NCBI GenBank assembly: GCA_016280895.1
Contig: JAEEHM010000087.1
Location: 1-45,241 of the forward strand
Direction: 5' to 3'
Length of the DNA: 45,241 nucleotides
Source of the DNA: Bacillota bacterium
Lineage (GTDB): Bacteria > Bacillota_I > Bacilli_A > ML615J-28 > CAG-698
A program made the position numbers and the translations under genes. The notes below the pieces were generated by a model. The model did not search any database, was not told where the DNA came from, and saw only the letters and a list, made by a program, of their open reading frames with translations. Below, one piece after another: positions 15,869 to 24,885 of the stretch (position 1 is the first letter of the stretch; each line of letters opens with the position of its first letter).

Positions 15869-16567
15869 TTAATATCCTCTTAATGATGCATTAGGCACAT
15901 ATTTCTTTATTATATCTAAATATTCATTTGCGATACTTATGTCAACTTCACTAAATCCATCTTTGATGCAATAACCATGATCAGTGAATTTTTGAAAATA
16001 GAATCTTTTAGCACCTTTCACTAATTCTCCAATTCCTTCAATATCTTCCTTTTCATGTAATTCTTTTACTAATGTACATCTAAATTCATAATCAATATTA
16101 GAATTCTTTAATATTTCAATTGATTCTAATACTTTATCTATTAATTTATTGTTAGTAATTCCTGCCACTTTTTTGTATTTAGCATATGATGATTTAACAT
16201 CCATCGCAATATAATCTACTTTTTTAGCATCAATTAGATGTTTTAGAATTTCTGGTTTTGTGCCATTAGAATCTAATTTAACTAAATATCCTAAAGATTT
16301 AATTCTATCAATGATTTCTTCTAAATTAGCTGTTAGTGTTGGTTCACCTCCGGTGATACACACTGCATCTAGCATCTTCTTTCTTGATTCTAAATATGAA
16401 AATATTTCTTCATCACTATATGCTTGTAAATTATCAGTATCTAAAACTAAAGAACTGTTATGACAAAAAGGGCATCTAAAATTGCATCCTGCTAAAAAGA
16501 TGGTAGCACATAAATGTCCATCATAATCTACAAGTGACATTTTTTCTAAACCATATATTTTATCCAT
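15869..16567 (-). CDS. nrdG: Anaerobic ribonucleotide reductase activating protein (radical SAM)
   Basis: This 232-aa radical-SAM enzyme makes the glycyl radical on NrdD. The iron-sulfur motif is C28-x3-C32-x2-C35 in AGCNFRCPFCHN; SAM-binding segments are ITGGEPTL and the later KLDSNGT and AMDVKSS. The N-terminal VDYDGHLCATIFL matches NrdG of the longer, pyruvate-formate-lyase-activase-like type. GGAAGGAG precedes the ATG. It is about 6 kb from nrdD, on the opposite strand, in an operon with tgt and lipoprotein genes rather than beside its substrate protein. Confidence 0.93.
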   Translation of the reverse strand: MDKIYGLEKMSLVDYDGHLCATIFLAGCNFRCPFCHNSSLVLDTDNLQAYSDEEIFSYLESRKKMLDAVCITGGEPTLTANLEEIIDRIKSLGYLVKLDSNGTKPEILKHLIDAKKVDYIAMDVKSSYAKYKKVAGITNNKLIDKVLESIEILKNSNIDYEFRCTLVKELHEKEDIEGIGELVKGAKRFYFQKFTDHGYCIKDGFSEVDISIANEYLDIIKKYVPNASLRGY

Positions 16568-16586
16568 AATAGTTCTCCTTCCTTAT

Positions 16587-17450
16587 TTATGATAATTTAT
16601 TTAACCAAGTTATTTGAAAACCAGCATCATTTAATTCTACTTGATATTTATTATTTAAATAATCAAAGGTGAATTTATCAGCTCTTTCACTTAAATTATA
16701 ATTAGAATAATAATCCCATACTATATTTTTCTTTTCTTCTAAGCTAGTACCAGATGCATATTCAAAATTATATAGATTTGGTTTTGTGTATGTATCTTTT
16801 TGTAAAATGTTTGAAAGTCTAAGTTCTGGTGTTACATGGATTTTTACCTTGTTTGGAACTGTAAGAATAGTAAGTTCTTTTACACCTTCATTTTCGATTA
16901 CCATAATTGGATAATATAAATACATCGAAATTGATCTTTCATAACACCAAGAATAATATGTTACACCATCACTTACAAATCTACAATAATCAATTGTGAG
17001 CTTTAGACCATTTGAAAGTGGTATATATGCTACTTCATTATATGATACTTCATCATCTAAAGGCATCATCTTATTTTTCACTTTTCCATCTTCTAAATAT
17101 GAAAATTCTCTATTTTTTGATTTCTTTTCTTTGACTACTTCAAATTCTACTTTACCTTCATATTCTTTAAATAGTTTGGTTAAAGCATCACTTAAGATAA
17201 TATCTTCATTGCCACTAAATACAGTATAATAGCTCTTATTCACATTTTTTATTGTGTTTAAGGTGCCATCAAAATATAAAGTAAATGATGGTATTTCTGA
17301 TTTTACATATTCTTTATAATCAGATGATATATCTAGTGTCACTTTACCATCATTTGGTATTGTGTCATTACAGCCACTAAAGAATAGGGTGAAAGTAATG
17401 AGTAATAATATTATTAATAATTTAGAAATCTTTTTGTTGAAAAATTGCAT
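16587..17450 (-). CDS. Lipoprotein of unknown function (287 aa)
   Basis: An N-terminal KKISKLLIILLLITFTLFF helix ends in the lipobox FSGC, so the protein is probably lipid-anchored outside the membrane. The mature part is beta-rich, with no family I recognise. It contains YLYYPIMVIENEGVKELTIL and a C-terminal FTFDYLNNKYQVELN segment. Two AGGA-type sites stand close to the ATG. It follows another lipoprotein of similar size in the tgt-nrdG operon, and the two may act together at the cell surface. Confidence 0.8.
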   Translation of the reverse strand: MQFFNKKISKLLIILLLITFTLFFSGCNDTIPNDGKVTLDISSDYKEYVKSEIPSFTLYFDGTLNTIKNVNKSYYTVFSGNEDIILSDALTKLFKEYEGKVEFEVVKEKKSKNREFSYLEDGKVKNKMMPLDDEVSYNEVAYIPLSNGLKLTIDYCRFVSDGVTYYSWCYERSISMYLYYPIMVIENEGVKELTILTVPNKVKIHVTPELRLSNILQKDTYTKPNLYNFEYASGTSLEEKKNIVWDYYSNYNLSERADKFTFDYLNNKYQVELNDAGFQITWLNKLS

Positions 17451-17477
17451 ATTCCTAAATCCTTTTCTTTTTTTATT

Positions 17478-19320
<1,843 letters not shown>

Positions 19321-19429
19321 TCATATGTATTATACCATAATAGGCTATCTTTTTCAATTTAAATAAAGACTAAGGTTTTTCTGTGAAATATATGTTGATA
19401 GTCTATATATCACTTATATATAAAAATAA

Positions 19430-19457
19430 GAGATATCATCAGATTAGATGATATCTC
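19430..19457 (-). terminator. Terminator-like hairpin between the AbrB gene and tgt
   Basis: A perfect 11-bp stem (GAGATATCATC / GATGATATCTC) has a 6-nt loop and is followed on the minus strand by TTATTTTTAT. It would end transcripts coming through the 46-bp repeats before tgt. Confidence 0.65.
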
Positions 19458-19460
19458 AAA

Positions 19461-19552
19461 ATTTGAGCTCGACCATTTATGAGTCGCATATCGAGAAGCG
19501 ATAGACATTTGAGCTCGACCATTTATGAGTCGCATATCGAGAAGCGACATAC
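19461..19552. repeat. Two tandem 46-bp repeats
   Basis: Two head-to-tail copies (19461-19506 and 19507-19552) differ at only a few positions near their ends, and a third copy seems to start with ATTTGA. Each unit holds CTCGA and TCGAG 18 bases apart; the second copy also has GTCGC / GCGAC. The rest of the 19312-19648 gap has no gene that I can see. Confidence 0.85.
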
Positions 19553-19648
19553 ATTTGAAAGATTTTTCAACCTTCGTTTATAATATACACTAATTTACAT
19601 CTTATTGTCAATAGTTAAAGAATAATTCGTTAGCCTAGATACCTATTT

Positions 19649-19897
19649 TTACTTTAAATCTTTAATTAAATCATCTGTATTATCAAATGATTTATTATTA
19701 AGAGATTTACTTTTTAATTCTTTTATTTCTTTTTCAAGTTTTGAAATATATTCTTTAGAATATACAGCAACTGGTTGTAATAATATACATCCATTTTCCA
19801 CAATTACTTCAAAACTATCACCTTCATTTAAACACAATTGTTTTACTATTTCTTTTGGTAATGTTATTTGTGATTTTTTTCTTAATTCTACTATCAT
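19649..19897 (-). CDS. AbrB/MazE-type swapped-hairpin DNA-binding protein (orphan antitoxin-like)
   Basis: This 82-aa protein has an N-terminal SpoVT/AbrB domain (ELRKKSQITLPKEIVKQLCL, then GDSFEVIVENGCILLQPV). A Lys/Glu-rich helix follows, compatible with a coiled coil or a toxin-binding tail. Proteins of this size usually act as antitoxins or transition-state regulators. No toxin gene adjoins it, so it looks like an orphan antitoxin or a stand-alone regulator. AGAGGAA precedes the ATG. Confidence 0.8.
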   Translation of the reverse strand: MIVELRKKSQITLPKEIVKQLCLNEGDSFEVIVENGCILLQPVAVYSKEYISKLEKEIKELKSKSLNNKSFDNTDDLIKDLK

Positions 19898-19985
19898 GTT
19901 ATTTCCTCTTTTCCGATTTTCTTACTTTCCTACTAATATTATACCATATTTATTGTAGAAAACAAGTGTTTTATATAAATTTTTT

Positions 19986-20185
19986 ATTTAAAACAAAAAC
20001 AAGCCCGAAGGCTTGTTTTTAAGAAAGGAAAATTAATGATTGAAAAACAACATACATATTTTTCTTATGAACAACTTGAAAACTTATTTATTAATTGAAA
20101 GGAGGTGTAAAGTGAAAAATATGTAATCACGAAATAGATTGGAAATTAGTTATACGAAACACAACAACGTTTTTATTTATTTTAC
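19986..20185 (-). ncRNA. Candidate small RNA A (duplicated 3' element)
   Basis: This fills the gap between the AbrB gene and the XRE gene. On the minus strand a -10 TATAAT (20197-20192) lies 35 bases past the XRE stop. A transcript of about 200 nt would end at a terminator with an 11-bp stem and a UUCG loop closed C-G (19995-20020), then GTTTTAAATAAA. A 12-bp inverted repeat (20053-20064 and 20114-20125) would form a long-range stem whose loop contains the anti-Shine-Dalgarno ACACCTCCTTT. Copy B at 21655 keeps the stem, loop motif and terminator. It may also be released as part of the XRE mRNA 3' end. On the plus strand only tiny non-conserved frames exist. Confidence 0.6.
19995..20020 (-). 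terminator. UUCG-loop terminator, copy A
   Basis: AAAAACAAGCC-TTCG-GGCTTGTTTTT, read on the minus strand, is an 11-bp stem capped by a C(UUCG)G tetraloop, followed by GTTTT. The UUCG loop appears only in the minus-strand reading, which fixes the direction. Confidence 0.85.
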
Positions 20186-20191
20186 AACATT

Positions 20192-20225
20192 ATTATATCA
20201 TTAACGATGTATCAAATTTGATACA
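20192..20225 (-). promoter_or_regulatory. Shared-motif promoter A (candidate small RNA A)
   Basis: TGTATCAAATTTGATACA (20225-20208), a perfect 18-bp palindrome, is followed after 10 bases by TATAAT (20197-20192). The same geometry occurs at four other places in the window. Confidence 0.75.
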
Positions 20226-20234
20226 ATATATTTT

Positions 20235-20891
20235 TTATTCTTCTACCTGTGGATTTTCTAATAATTCTTCGACTTCACATCCGAGAACTAATGATAATTT
20301 ATACAAAGTTTGTGCTTGTGCTTTATCAATATCATTTATTCTTTGTTCATAGAGTTGAATTGATCGTTTATTTACACCTGATAAGACTGATAGTTCATTT
20401 TGTGATAATTTTCTAGCCTCTCGTATTGTTTTTAATTTAGTTTTAAAAGGAGAATGCTCATATTTTTTATTCATATCTTCTACAAAATTAGTAATGTCCA
20501 TTTCATGATATACCTTATACATTGACATGATTTCATTTAATGATATATGTGAAAATATGTCTTTGAATCTTTTTGCACTATACCATTGGTAATAAGCAAG
20601 GGCCCAACCAGCCCAATATGCCATAGATCTATCCTGTTTAAAAGATGCTTTAGGAAAATGTTCATCAGGTAATACTGTATTTAAAATGTCTTTTATGATT
20701 TCTTCTGCTGCTTTACCAGATACGAAAGAGGGGTTTCCTCTTTCTATTTCTTTTGCTTCTTTAGATGATGCAAAAATATTGGAAAACCATTCAGGTGATT
20801 GTTTACAATCATTTAATGCATAGTCAAATGCATTAGCAAGTAATATTTGTGCATCATTTAAGTATAATTCGTTGTATGCGCGGATCATCAT
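20235..20891 (-). CDS. XRE-family antitoxin/regulator with N-terminal helical domain
   Basis: This 218-aa protein pairs with the DUF3990 gene. Residues 1-145 are helical, with no known motif (SMAYWAGWALAYYQWYSAKR stands out). Residues 150-210 are a clear helix-turn-helix: KLKTIREARKLSQNELSVLS, then GVNKRSIQLYEQR and a C-terminal GCEVEELL typical of XRE domains. Its start overlaps the toxin-like gene by 38 bases, with GGAGAGGTG upstream. The order toxin-then-antitoxin is seen in several HTH-antitoxin systems. Two near-identical operators in the operon promoter are its likely targets. The N-terminal part presumably contacts the partner; that is an inference. Confidence 0.85.
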   Translation of the reverse strand: MMIRAYNELYLNDAQILLANAFDYALNDCKQSPEWFSNIFASSKEAKEIERGNPSFVSGKAAEEIIKDILNTVLPDEHFPKASFKQDRSMAYWAGWALAYYQWYSAKRFKDIFSHISLNEIMSMYKVYHEMDITNFVEDMNKKYEHSPFKTKLKTIREARKLSQNELSVLSGVNKRSIQLYEQRINDIDKAQAQTLYKLSLVLGCEVEELLENPQVEE

Positions 20892-21552
20892 TTTTCACCT
20901 CTCCTCTTAAAATATCCATTACAAAGATATCATCTTTGTATGATTTACTTTTCTTTACTTCAGAATTGTATTCTTCTCTTGCTTGTATATCTCTTGCAAG
21001 GAATTTAGAATAATATATTTCTTTATCAACTGGCTCTGCTTTAACAAATTTTATTTTTTCAAAAGCTTTTTTTGAGACAAGTACAGTTTGTTGTCCAAGT
21101 TTTCCAAGCTGCAAGGCTTTAGAAAGACCACGTAGAGGGAGAGCATTATGAATAAAAGATTGAGCATAAGAAAAATATGAATCATCTGCTCGATATCCAA
21201 TAATAATATCATACAAACTTGTATCAATTGAAAAATGTTGTATCAAATAATCTTTAGCATCTTGACCAATTTCATCATTGATAGTAAATATTCGATGTGC
21301 TAAAAGTAACGCAATCCAATTTAATACTGTATGATTACCATCTAATAAATTTAAAACCTTCAATTCACTATCATCCAATAAATATTCATTCATAAAACCA
21401 TTTGTATTTCTTTTACATGCCCATTCTTTTGCCATATCAGGAATCATTGTACAATAGAATCCTCTACCATAATCATTAGTTTTTTTGCCTAATTCATATT
21501 CAGGTTTTTTAATAACATGATCTGAACCATGAAATAATGTAATGTATGCCAT
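20854..21552 (-). CDS. DUF3990 protein, ADP-ribosyltransferase-like toxin candidate
   Basis: This 232-aa protein opens with ITLFHGSDHVIKKPEYELGK followed by NDYGRGFYCT, the hallmark of DUF3990 (PF13151). That family has an ADP-ribosyltransferase-type fold in which the initial histidine and GRGFYxT bind NAD. Further family blocks are KVLNLLDGN and YDIIIGYRADDSYFSYAQSF. Homologues usually sit beside a small partner; here the partner is the XRE protein, with overlapping reading frames. The promoter has operators between and after the -35/-10 boxes. An NAD-dependent toxin blocked by the HTH protein is the natural inference. Catalytic activity is not proven by sequence. Confidence 0.85.
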   Translation of the reverse strand: MAYITLFHGSDHVIKKPEYELGKKTNDYGRGFYCTMIPDMAKEWACKRNTNGFMNEYLLDDSELKVLNLLDGNHTVLNWIALLLAHRIFTINDEIGQDAKDYLIQHFSIDTSLYDIIIGYRADDSYFSYAQSFIHNALPLRGLSKALQLGKLGQQTVLVSKKAFEKIKFVKAEPVDKEIYYSKFLARDIQAREEYNSEVKKSKSYKDDIFVMDILRGEVKNDDPRIQRIILK

Positions 21553-21569
21553 ATATTATCTCCTTTTTA

Positions 21570-21621
21570 TATCATTGCAACGATACAATATAATTATATC
21601 ATTGTAATGATACAATTTCAA
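21570..21621 (-). promoter_or_regulatory. DUF3990-XRE promoter with two operators
   Basis: On the minus strand TTGAAA (21621-21616) and TATAAT (21598-21593) are 17 bases apart. Operator 1 (21597-21612, TATCATT-GT-AATGATA) fills the spacer; operator 2 (21570-21585, TATCATT-GC-AACGATA) covers the start point. Both are followed by CAAT and are centred 27 bases apart. Confidence 0.8.
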
Positions 21622-21654
21622 GTATTTTTTCTTTTTCAATATCATAAAATATTT

Positions 21655-21853
21655 AAAATTAAAAAAAACAAGCCCGAAGGCTTGTTTTTAAGAAAGGTAA
21701 AAAAATGTTAAAAACAACATACATATTTTTCTTATGAACAACTTGAAAGAATTAGTTATGAATTGAAAGGAGGTGTAAGTTGAAAAATATGTAATCACGA
21801 AAGGAATTAGAACTAAAACAATACGAAACACAACAACGATTTATTTATTTTAC
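21655..21853 (-). ncRNA. Candidate small RNA B (duplicated 3' element)
   Basis: This is the second copy of the element at 19986, placed directly behind the CpXC gene. It keeps the -10 box (21865-21860), the 12-bp long-range stem (21720-21731 and 21782-21793) and the anti-Shine-Dalgarno loop (opposite 21766-21778). The CGTTGTTGTGTTTCGTAT segment and the UUCG terminator (21664-21689) are also conserved. Sequence between these parts has diverged and carries small indels that destroy any shared plus-strand frame. That favours an RNA over a protein gene. It would be about 200 nt. It fills the gap between the CpXC and DUF3990 genes. Confidence 0.6.
21664..21689 (-). terminator. UUCG-loop terminator, copy B
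   Basis: It has the same 11-bp stem and C(UUCG)G loop as copy A, followed on the minus strand by TTTAATTTTAAA. Confidence 0.85.
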
Positions 21854-21859
21854 AACATT

Positions 21860-21893
21860 ATTATATCATTAACGATGTATCAAAATTGACACA
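21860..21893 (-). promoter_or_regulatory. Shared-motif promoter B (candidate small RNA B)
   Basis: TGTGTCAATTTTGATACA (21893-21876), 10 bases, then TATAAT (21865-21860). It starts eight bases beyond the CpXC stop codon. Confidence 0.72.
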
Positions 21894-21900
21894 TCAATAG

Positions 21901-23325
21901 TTATTTTACGATATTTGGAACATTTTTATTTTCTATTATCGCTTCGACAATCAAATTATCTCTTGATGTTTTCTTTTCACCAAAGCGATAACCAATTAAT
22001 TGATCATAATCATTTATTCCCTTTAGATCCAATATGTAAGTAGAACTAGATGCAGCCTTTATATATTTCGATACTTTATCATATATTTCATTATTATCTT
22101 TATAAGATACTTCAATTTTATTCATCAGCACTGCATCTTTATTAAATAAAGCTAATAAGATAATGAAATAGATTCCATCTATTTCTTCTTTCCCTATTAC
22201 CTTAAAATATTTATATTCGATATTCATTGTTCTTATCATTTTTTCTTTTGTTAAAAAAATGGTGTCTTTTGGGGATACAATTATATATCTACAATTACTA
22301 TCACATTTAGACTCATCGATGAAAGTCAAAACATTTTCTTTTTGCTCTAATACTTCATTTAATTCATAACTATCATAAATATCTTTAGTTATAATCGCAT
22401 CCTTATATGATAGTGTAAAATTCGAATTAATTCCGGTTAATAATCGATTTAATAAGTCATCATATTCTTTATAAGTAAAAATATATTTAGATATTCTTTT
22501 TAATTTTTTGAAAGGAAAACCTAATTCTTCTTCAGTTAATGATTCTACTTTGATAATATGGCCTTTTTTTATTTCTGATTTTACTCTTACTAAAACATCA
22601 ACATTAACTAAATCATTATCTGTCTTATAATATAAATCTATATTTAAATCATCTATTCTAACCAATACAACATCTCTACGTTCTTTTTTTAATAATTCAT
22701 GCACTGGCAATTGATCTTTAGTGTTATAAATAGAATTAACAAACAAATCATCAACAATATAATCATTATTCCTTGTAAAAAAGTTTTCATCCTTTATATC
22801 ATTATAAATATCCTCTAATAATTGCTTATTAATCAATGATGAATAGATACTATCTTTGATTTTAGCATTTACTAGTAGTTTTTCACCAAGCAAACTAAAA
22901 GTAATATAGTTTGTACTTAATATTTTTTTTAATTCATGCCTGTATATTTCTAACAATTTATCATCCATGCCACTATACATAATATCAAATTTTTCACTAA
23001 ACCTATTTGTATCTCCTATTACTAGTCGATGCTTATAATCACTAATTTTATTTGTTACCCTTAAAAATTCATTTAAAAATCCTATTGATGGGACATAATT
23101 AATTGTTAGTTTATTGATATTATCTACATAAATTAGTGGCATATTTACTTTAAAAACTTCATAACAATACGGACACTCATTTAAATAATTATCGGCATTC
23201 CTTATTTTAGTTATTAAGCTTAATCTTTCTTCCTCTTTATCTACTCTTACTACATTAGATATTCTTTTCATAAACATTTTTTGACAATGCGGACAAACGA
23301 ATGCTTTCATTTCATATTCGACCAT
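21901..23325 (-). CDS. CpXC-domain zinc-ribbon protein
   Basis: This 474-aa protein begins with two CxxC pairs, CPHC (about residue 12) and CPYC (about residue 54), bracketing a basic segment. That is the layout of the CpXC domain (PF14353) of gut Firmicutes. The remaining 400 residues are mixed alpha/beta with no motif I recognise. There are no membrane segments. AGAGGTGAT precedes the ATG at 23325, only 22 bases after a TATAAT box that belongs to the shared-motif promoter set. Candidate small RNA B begins just after its stop. Function unknown; a zinc-binding cytosolic protein under accessory control is all that can be said. Confidence 0.75.
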   Translation of the reverse strand: MVEYEMKAFVCPHCQKMFMKRISNVVRVDKEEERLSLITKIRNADNYLNECPYCYEVFKVNMPLIYVDNINKLTINYVPSIGFLNEFLRVTNKISDYKHRLVIGDTNRFSEKFDIMYSGMDDKLLEIYRHELKKILSTNYITFSLLGEKLLVNAKIKDSIYSSLINKQLLEDIYNDIKDENFFTRNNDYIVDDLFVNSIYNTKDQLPVHELLKKERRDVVLVRIDDLNIDLYYKTDNDLVNVDVLVRVKSEIKKGHIIKVESLTEEELGFPFKKLKRISKYIFTYKEYDDLLNRLLTGINSNFTLSYKDAIITKDIYDSYELNEVLEQKENVLTFIDESKCDSNCRYIIVSPKDTIFLTKEKMIRTMNIEYKYFKVIGKEEIDGIYFIILLALFNKDAVLMNKIEVSYKDNNEIYDKVSKYIKAASSSTYILDLKGINDYDQLIGYRFGEKKTSRDNLIVEAIIENKNVPNIVK

Positions 23326-23350
23326 AAGATCACCTCTTTTTTACACTACC

Positions 23351-23384
23351 ATTATATCAAAAATGATGTATCAATTTTGGAACA
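23351..23384 (-). promoter_or_regulatory. Shared-motif promoter C (CpXC gene)
   Basis: TGTTCCAAAATTGATACA (23384-23367), 10 bases, then TATAAT (23356-23351). Because a gene with a good ribosome site follows at once, this is the best evidence that the motif is part of a working promoter. Confidence 0.8.
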
Positions 23385-23498
23385 TAAGTTAAACTTTTCT
23401 CGCGTAAAAATCAAGTTCTTTTATAGAAAGGAATTTTTTAAAAAAGATATTGCGTGTTCGCTACGAACAAGTTTATCATAAAATTGATTAATAAATGT

Positions 23499-23834
23499 AT
23501 GAAAGAAAAAGAATTAGAAAAAATAACAGGACTAAGTAGAAGACAAATAATACAACTACAAAAACGTGTTATCACAAGAAAAAATAAATGCATGGTTGGC
23601 ATAGCTTATGAATATAGTGATGAGGAAGTTGACGAATTCATGATTTCTAAATTCTTAAAGGATTGTGGCTATTCATATAGCAAAATAAAAGATTGTTTAA
23701 TCAAATTTAAAACTCATCCAGAACAAGTTATTAGTGAAGCATTATTTCAAATGCAAATTGAAATTAAAAAAATGCAAAATAATATGACTATAGGGAAACT
23801 AATGCTTGAAGAAATTAAAAAAAAACAAGTATAA
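23499..23834 (+). CDS. MerR-like helix-turn-helix regulator
   Basis: This 111-aa protein starts MKEKELEKITGLSRRQIIQL, then has YEYSDEEVDEFMISKFLKDC, the MerR-type winged helix with its second helix pair. A C-terminal amphipathic helix (about 70-110) would dimerise. The frame opens with GTG at 23454, but the ATG at 23499 begins the recognisable domain. Neither start has a good ribosome site, so the start is uncertain. It may be the first gene of a plus-strand group with the zinc-ribbon proteins that follow. Effector binding residues are absent, so it is a small, MerR-like DNA-binding protein. Confidence 0.7.
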   Translation: MKEKELEKITGLSRRQIIQLQKRVITRKNKCMVGIAYEYSDEEVDEFMISKFLKDCGYSYSKIKDCLIKFKTHPEQVISEALFQMQIEIKKMQNNMTIGKLMLEEIKKKQV

Positions 23835-23861
23835 TTAACATGAAAGATGAGGATGATTTTG

Positions 23862-24227
23862 ATGTTTTGTAAGAATTGTGGAAATAAAATTGATGATGAT
23901 GCTCGTTTTTGCAAAAAATGCGGTATTCAAATAAGTAATAATGATAGTACTAAAAAAGATGATTCTTTACATGTGGTACATGAATTTCATTATAGTAACT
24001 ATGGCAAAGAATATGAAGAACGGATGAGGACAAAAAGAAATTTAAAAAGTAGTGTTAGAATCTTAGCATTTAAAATAACACTTTCTATATTTTTGGGTTT
24101 GGTCACATCATTATCACTTTTGTTTGGTAACGAATATAGTTCGTTATATGTTTATGGGTTGCTTTCAGTTGTGCTCATAATTGGCATTTGGGCTTTACCC
24201 ATCATAATAAAAAGAATAAAAAAATAA
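23862..24227 (+). CDS. Zinc-ribbon membrane protein (paralogue 1)
   Basis: This 121-aa protein starts MFCKNCGNKIDDDARFCKKC, a classic zinc-ribbon (C-x-x-C ... C-x-x-C, PF13240 type). A polar linker follows, then two hydrophobic segments (about 70-90 and 95-115). An earlier in-frame ATG exists at 23847, but GAGGATG eight bases before the ATG at 23862 favours the latter. A paralogue with nearly the same ribbon lies 600 bases downstream. Such proteins are common in gut Firmicutes and have no assigned function. Confidence 0.8.
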   Translation: MFCKNCGNKIDDDARFCKKCGIQISNNDSTKKDDSLHVVHEFHYSNYGKEYEERMRTKRNLKSSVRILAFKITLSIFLGLVTSLSLLFGNEYSSLYVYGLLSVVLIIGIWALPIIIKRIKK

Positions 24228-24243
24228 AGATTGGAGAAGGATT

Positions 24244-24438
24244 ATGTTAAAAAAATTAATTAAAGTTGTTACTGCTACTGCAACTGTTGTTACAGGAGTT
24301 GTCAAATTTTGTGAAAGGCATCCAGAGGTCACACACTATATTGGTGAAAAAGTTAAAGATAAAATTATTGAATCAAATCGTAATAATAAGACTATAAGTT
24401 ATTCTTATAGTAGTGAAGATGAAAACAAAAATAGATAA
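24244..24438 (+). CDS. Small unknown protein (64 aa)
   Basis: GGAGAAGGAT stands before the ATG. A hydrophobic N-terminal half (LIKVVTATATVVTGVVKFC) is followed by a charged half (ERHPEVTHYIGEKVKDKIIE). It lies between two zinc-ribbon membrane proteins in the same direction and is probably co-transcribed. The first half could be one membrane helix. No family is recognised. Confidence 0.65.
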   Translation: MLKKLIKVVTATATVVTGVVKFCERHPEVTHYIGEKVKDKIIESNRNNKTISYSYSSEDENKNR

Positions 24439-24466
24439 TTATTTATTAAAAGTGAGGACTAATATA

Positions 24467-24796
24467 ATGTATTGCAAGAATTGTGGAAGTAAAATTGATG
24501 ATGATGCGCTTTTTTGTCCAAAATGTGGAAATGAAGTGGCTGGAAATGATAATTCAAATGGAGTATTTGATTCTATTGAAAACTTATTTAAAAGCAAAGT
24601 CAAAGAAGAAAAAAAAGAAGTAATTAATTATTTTAAACTCAAATTATTTATATTCTTATCTGGCATTTTAGTTATAATTGCATTAGCCTTGTTATTAATA
24701 GGATTTATCGAAGAAAATGAGACATTCTACTTTTTTGCAATCATTCCAGCATTATTAATAGCAGGTATATGGAGTTTATTTTGGGACAGAGATTAA
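24467..24796 (+). CDS. Zinc-ribbon membrane protein (paralogue 2)
   Basis: This 109-aa protein starts MYCKNCGSKIDDDALFCPKC, almost the same ribbon as the protein at 23862. A linker and two hydrophobic segments follow (LKLFIFLSGILVIIALALLL and FFAIIPALLIAGIWSLF). GAGGA lies ten bases before the ATG at 24467, so the upstream in-frame start at 24413 inside the previous gene is not needed. The shared ribbon with diverged tail indicates an old tandem duplication. Confidence 0.8.
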   Translation: MYCKNCGSKIDDDALFCPKCGNEVAGNDNSNGVFDSIENLFKSKVKEEKKEVINYFKLKLFIFLSGILVIIALALLLIGFIEENETFYFFAIIPALLIAGIWSLFWDRD

Positions 24797-24850
24797 AAAA
24801 TTTTAATTCGAAAAGAATTTATACTTGAATAGTAATGTTTATGATAATAA

Positions 24851-24880
24851 TGAAAACCCCATTAATTAATGGGGTTTTCA
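24851..24880. terminator. Bidirectional terminator
   Basis: A perfect 15-bp palindrome arm (TGAAAACCCCATTAA and its complement) lies between convergent units and ends in GGGGTTTT on either strand. Confidence 0.85.
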
Positions 24881-24885
24881 TTTAC

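Noticed and set aside
19461-19552. CRISPR array
   Set aside because: There are only two full head-to-tail units with no variable spacers, and no cas genes are present anywhere.
20038-20125. Plus-strand mini frames with ribosome sites in the duplicated element (a 20-codon frame and a 4-codon frame MKNM)
   Set aside because: The 20-codon frame is not kept in copy B because of an indel, and the 4-codon frame changes its start codon. The conserved features fit minus-strand RNA better.
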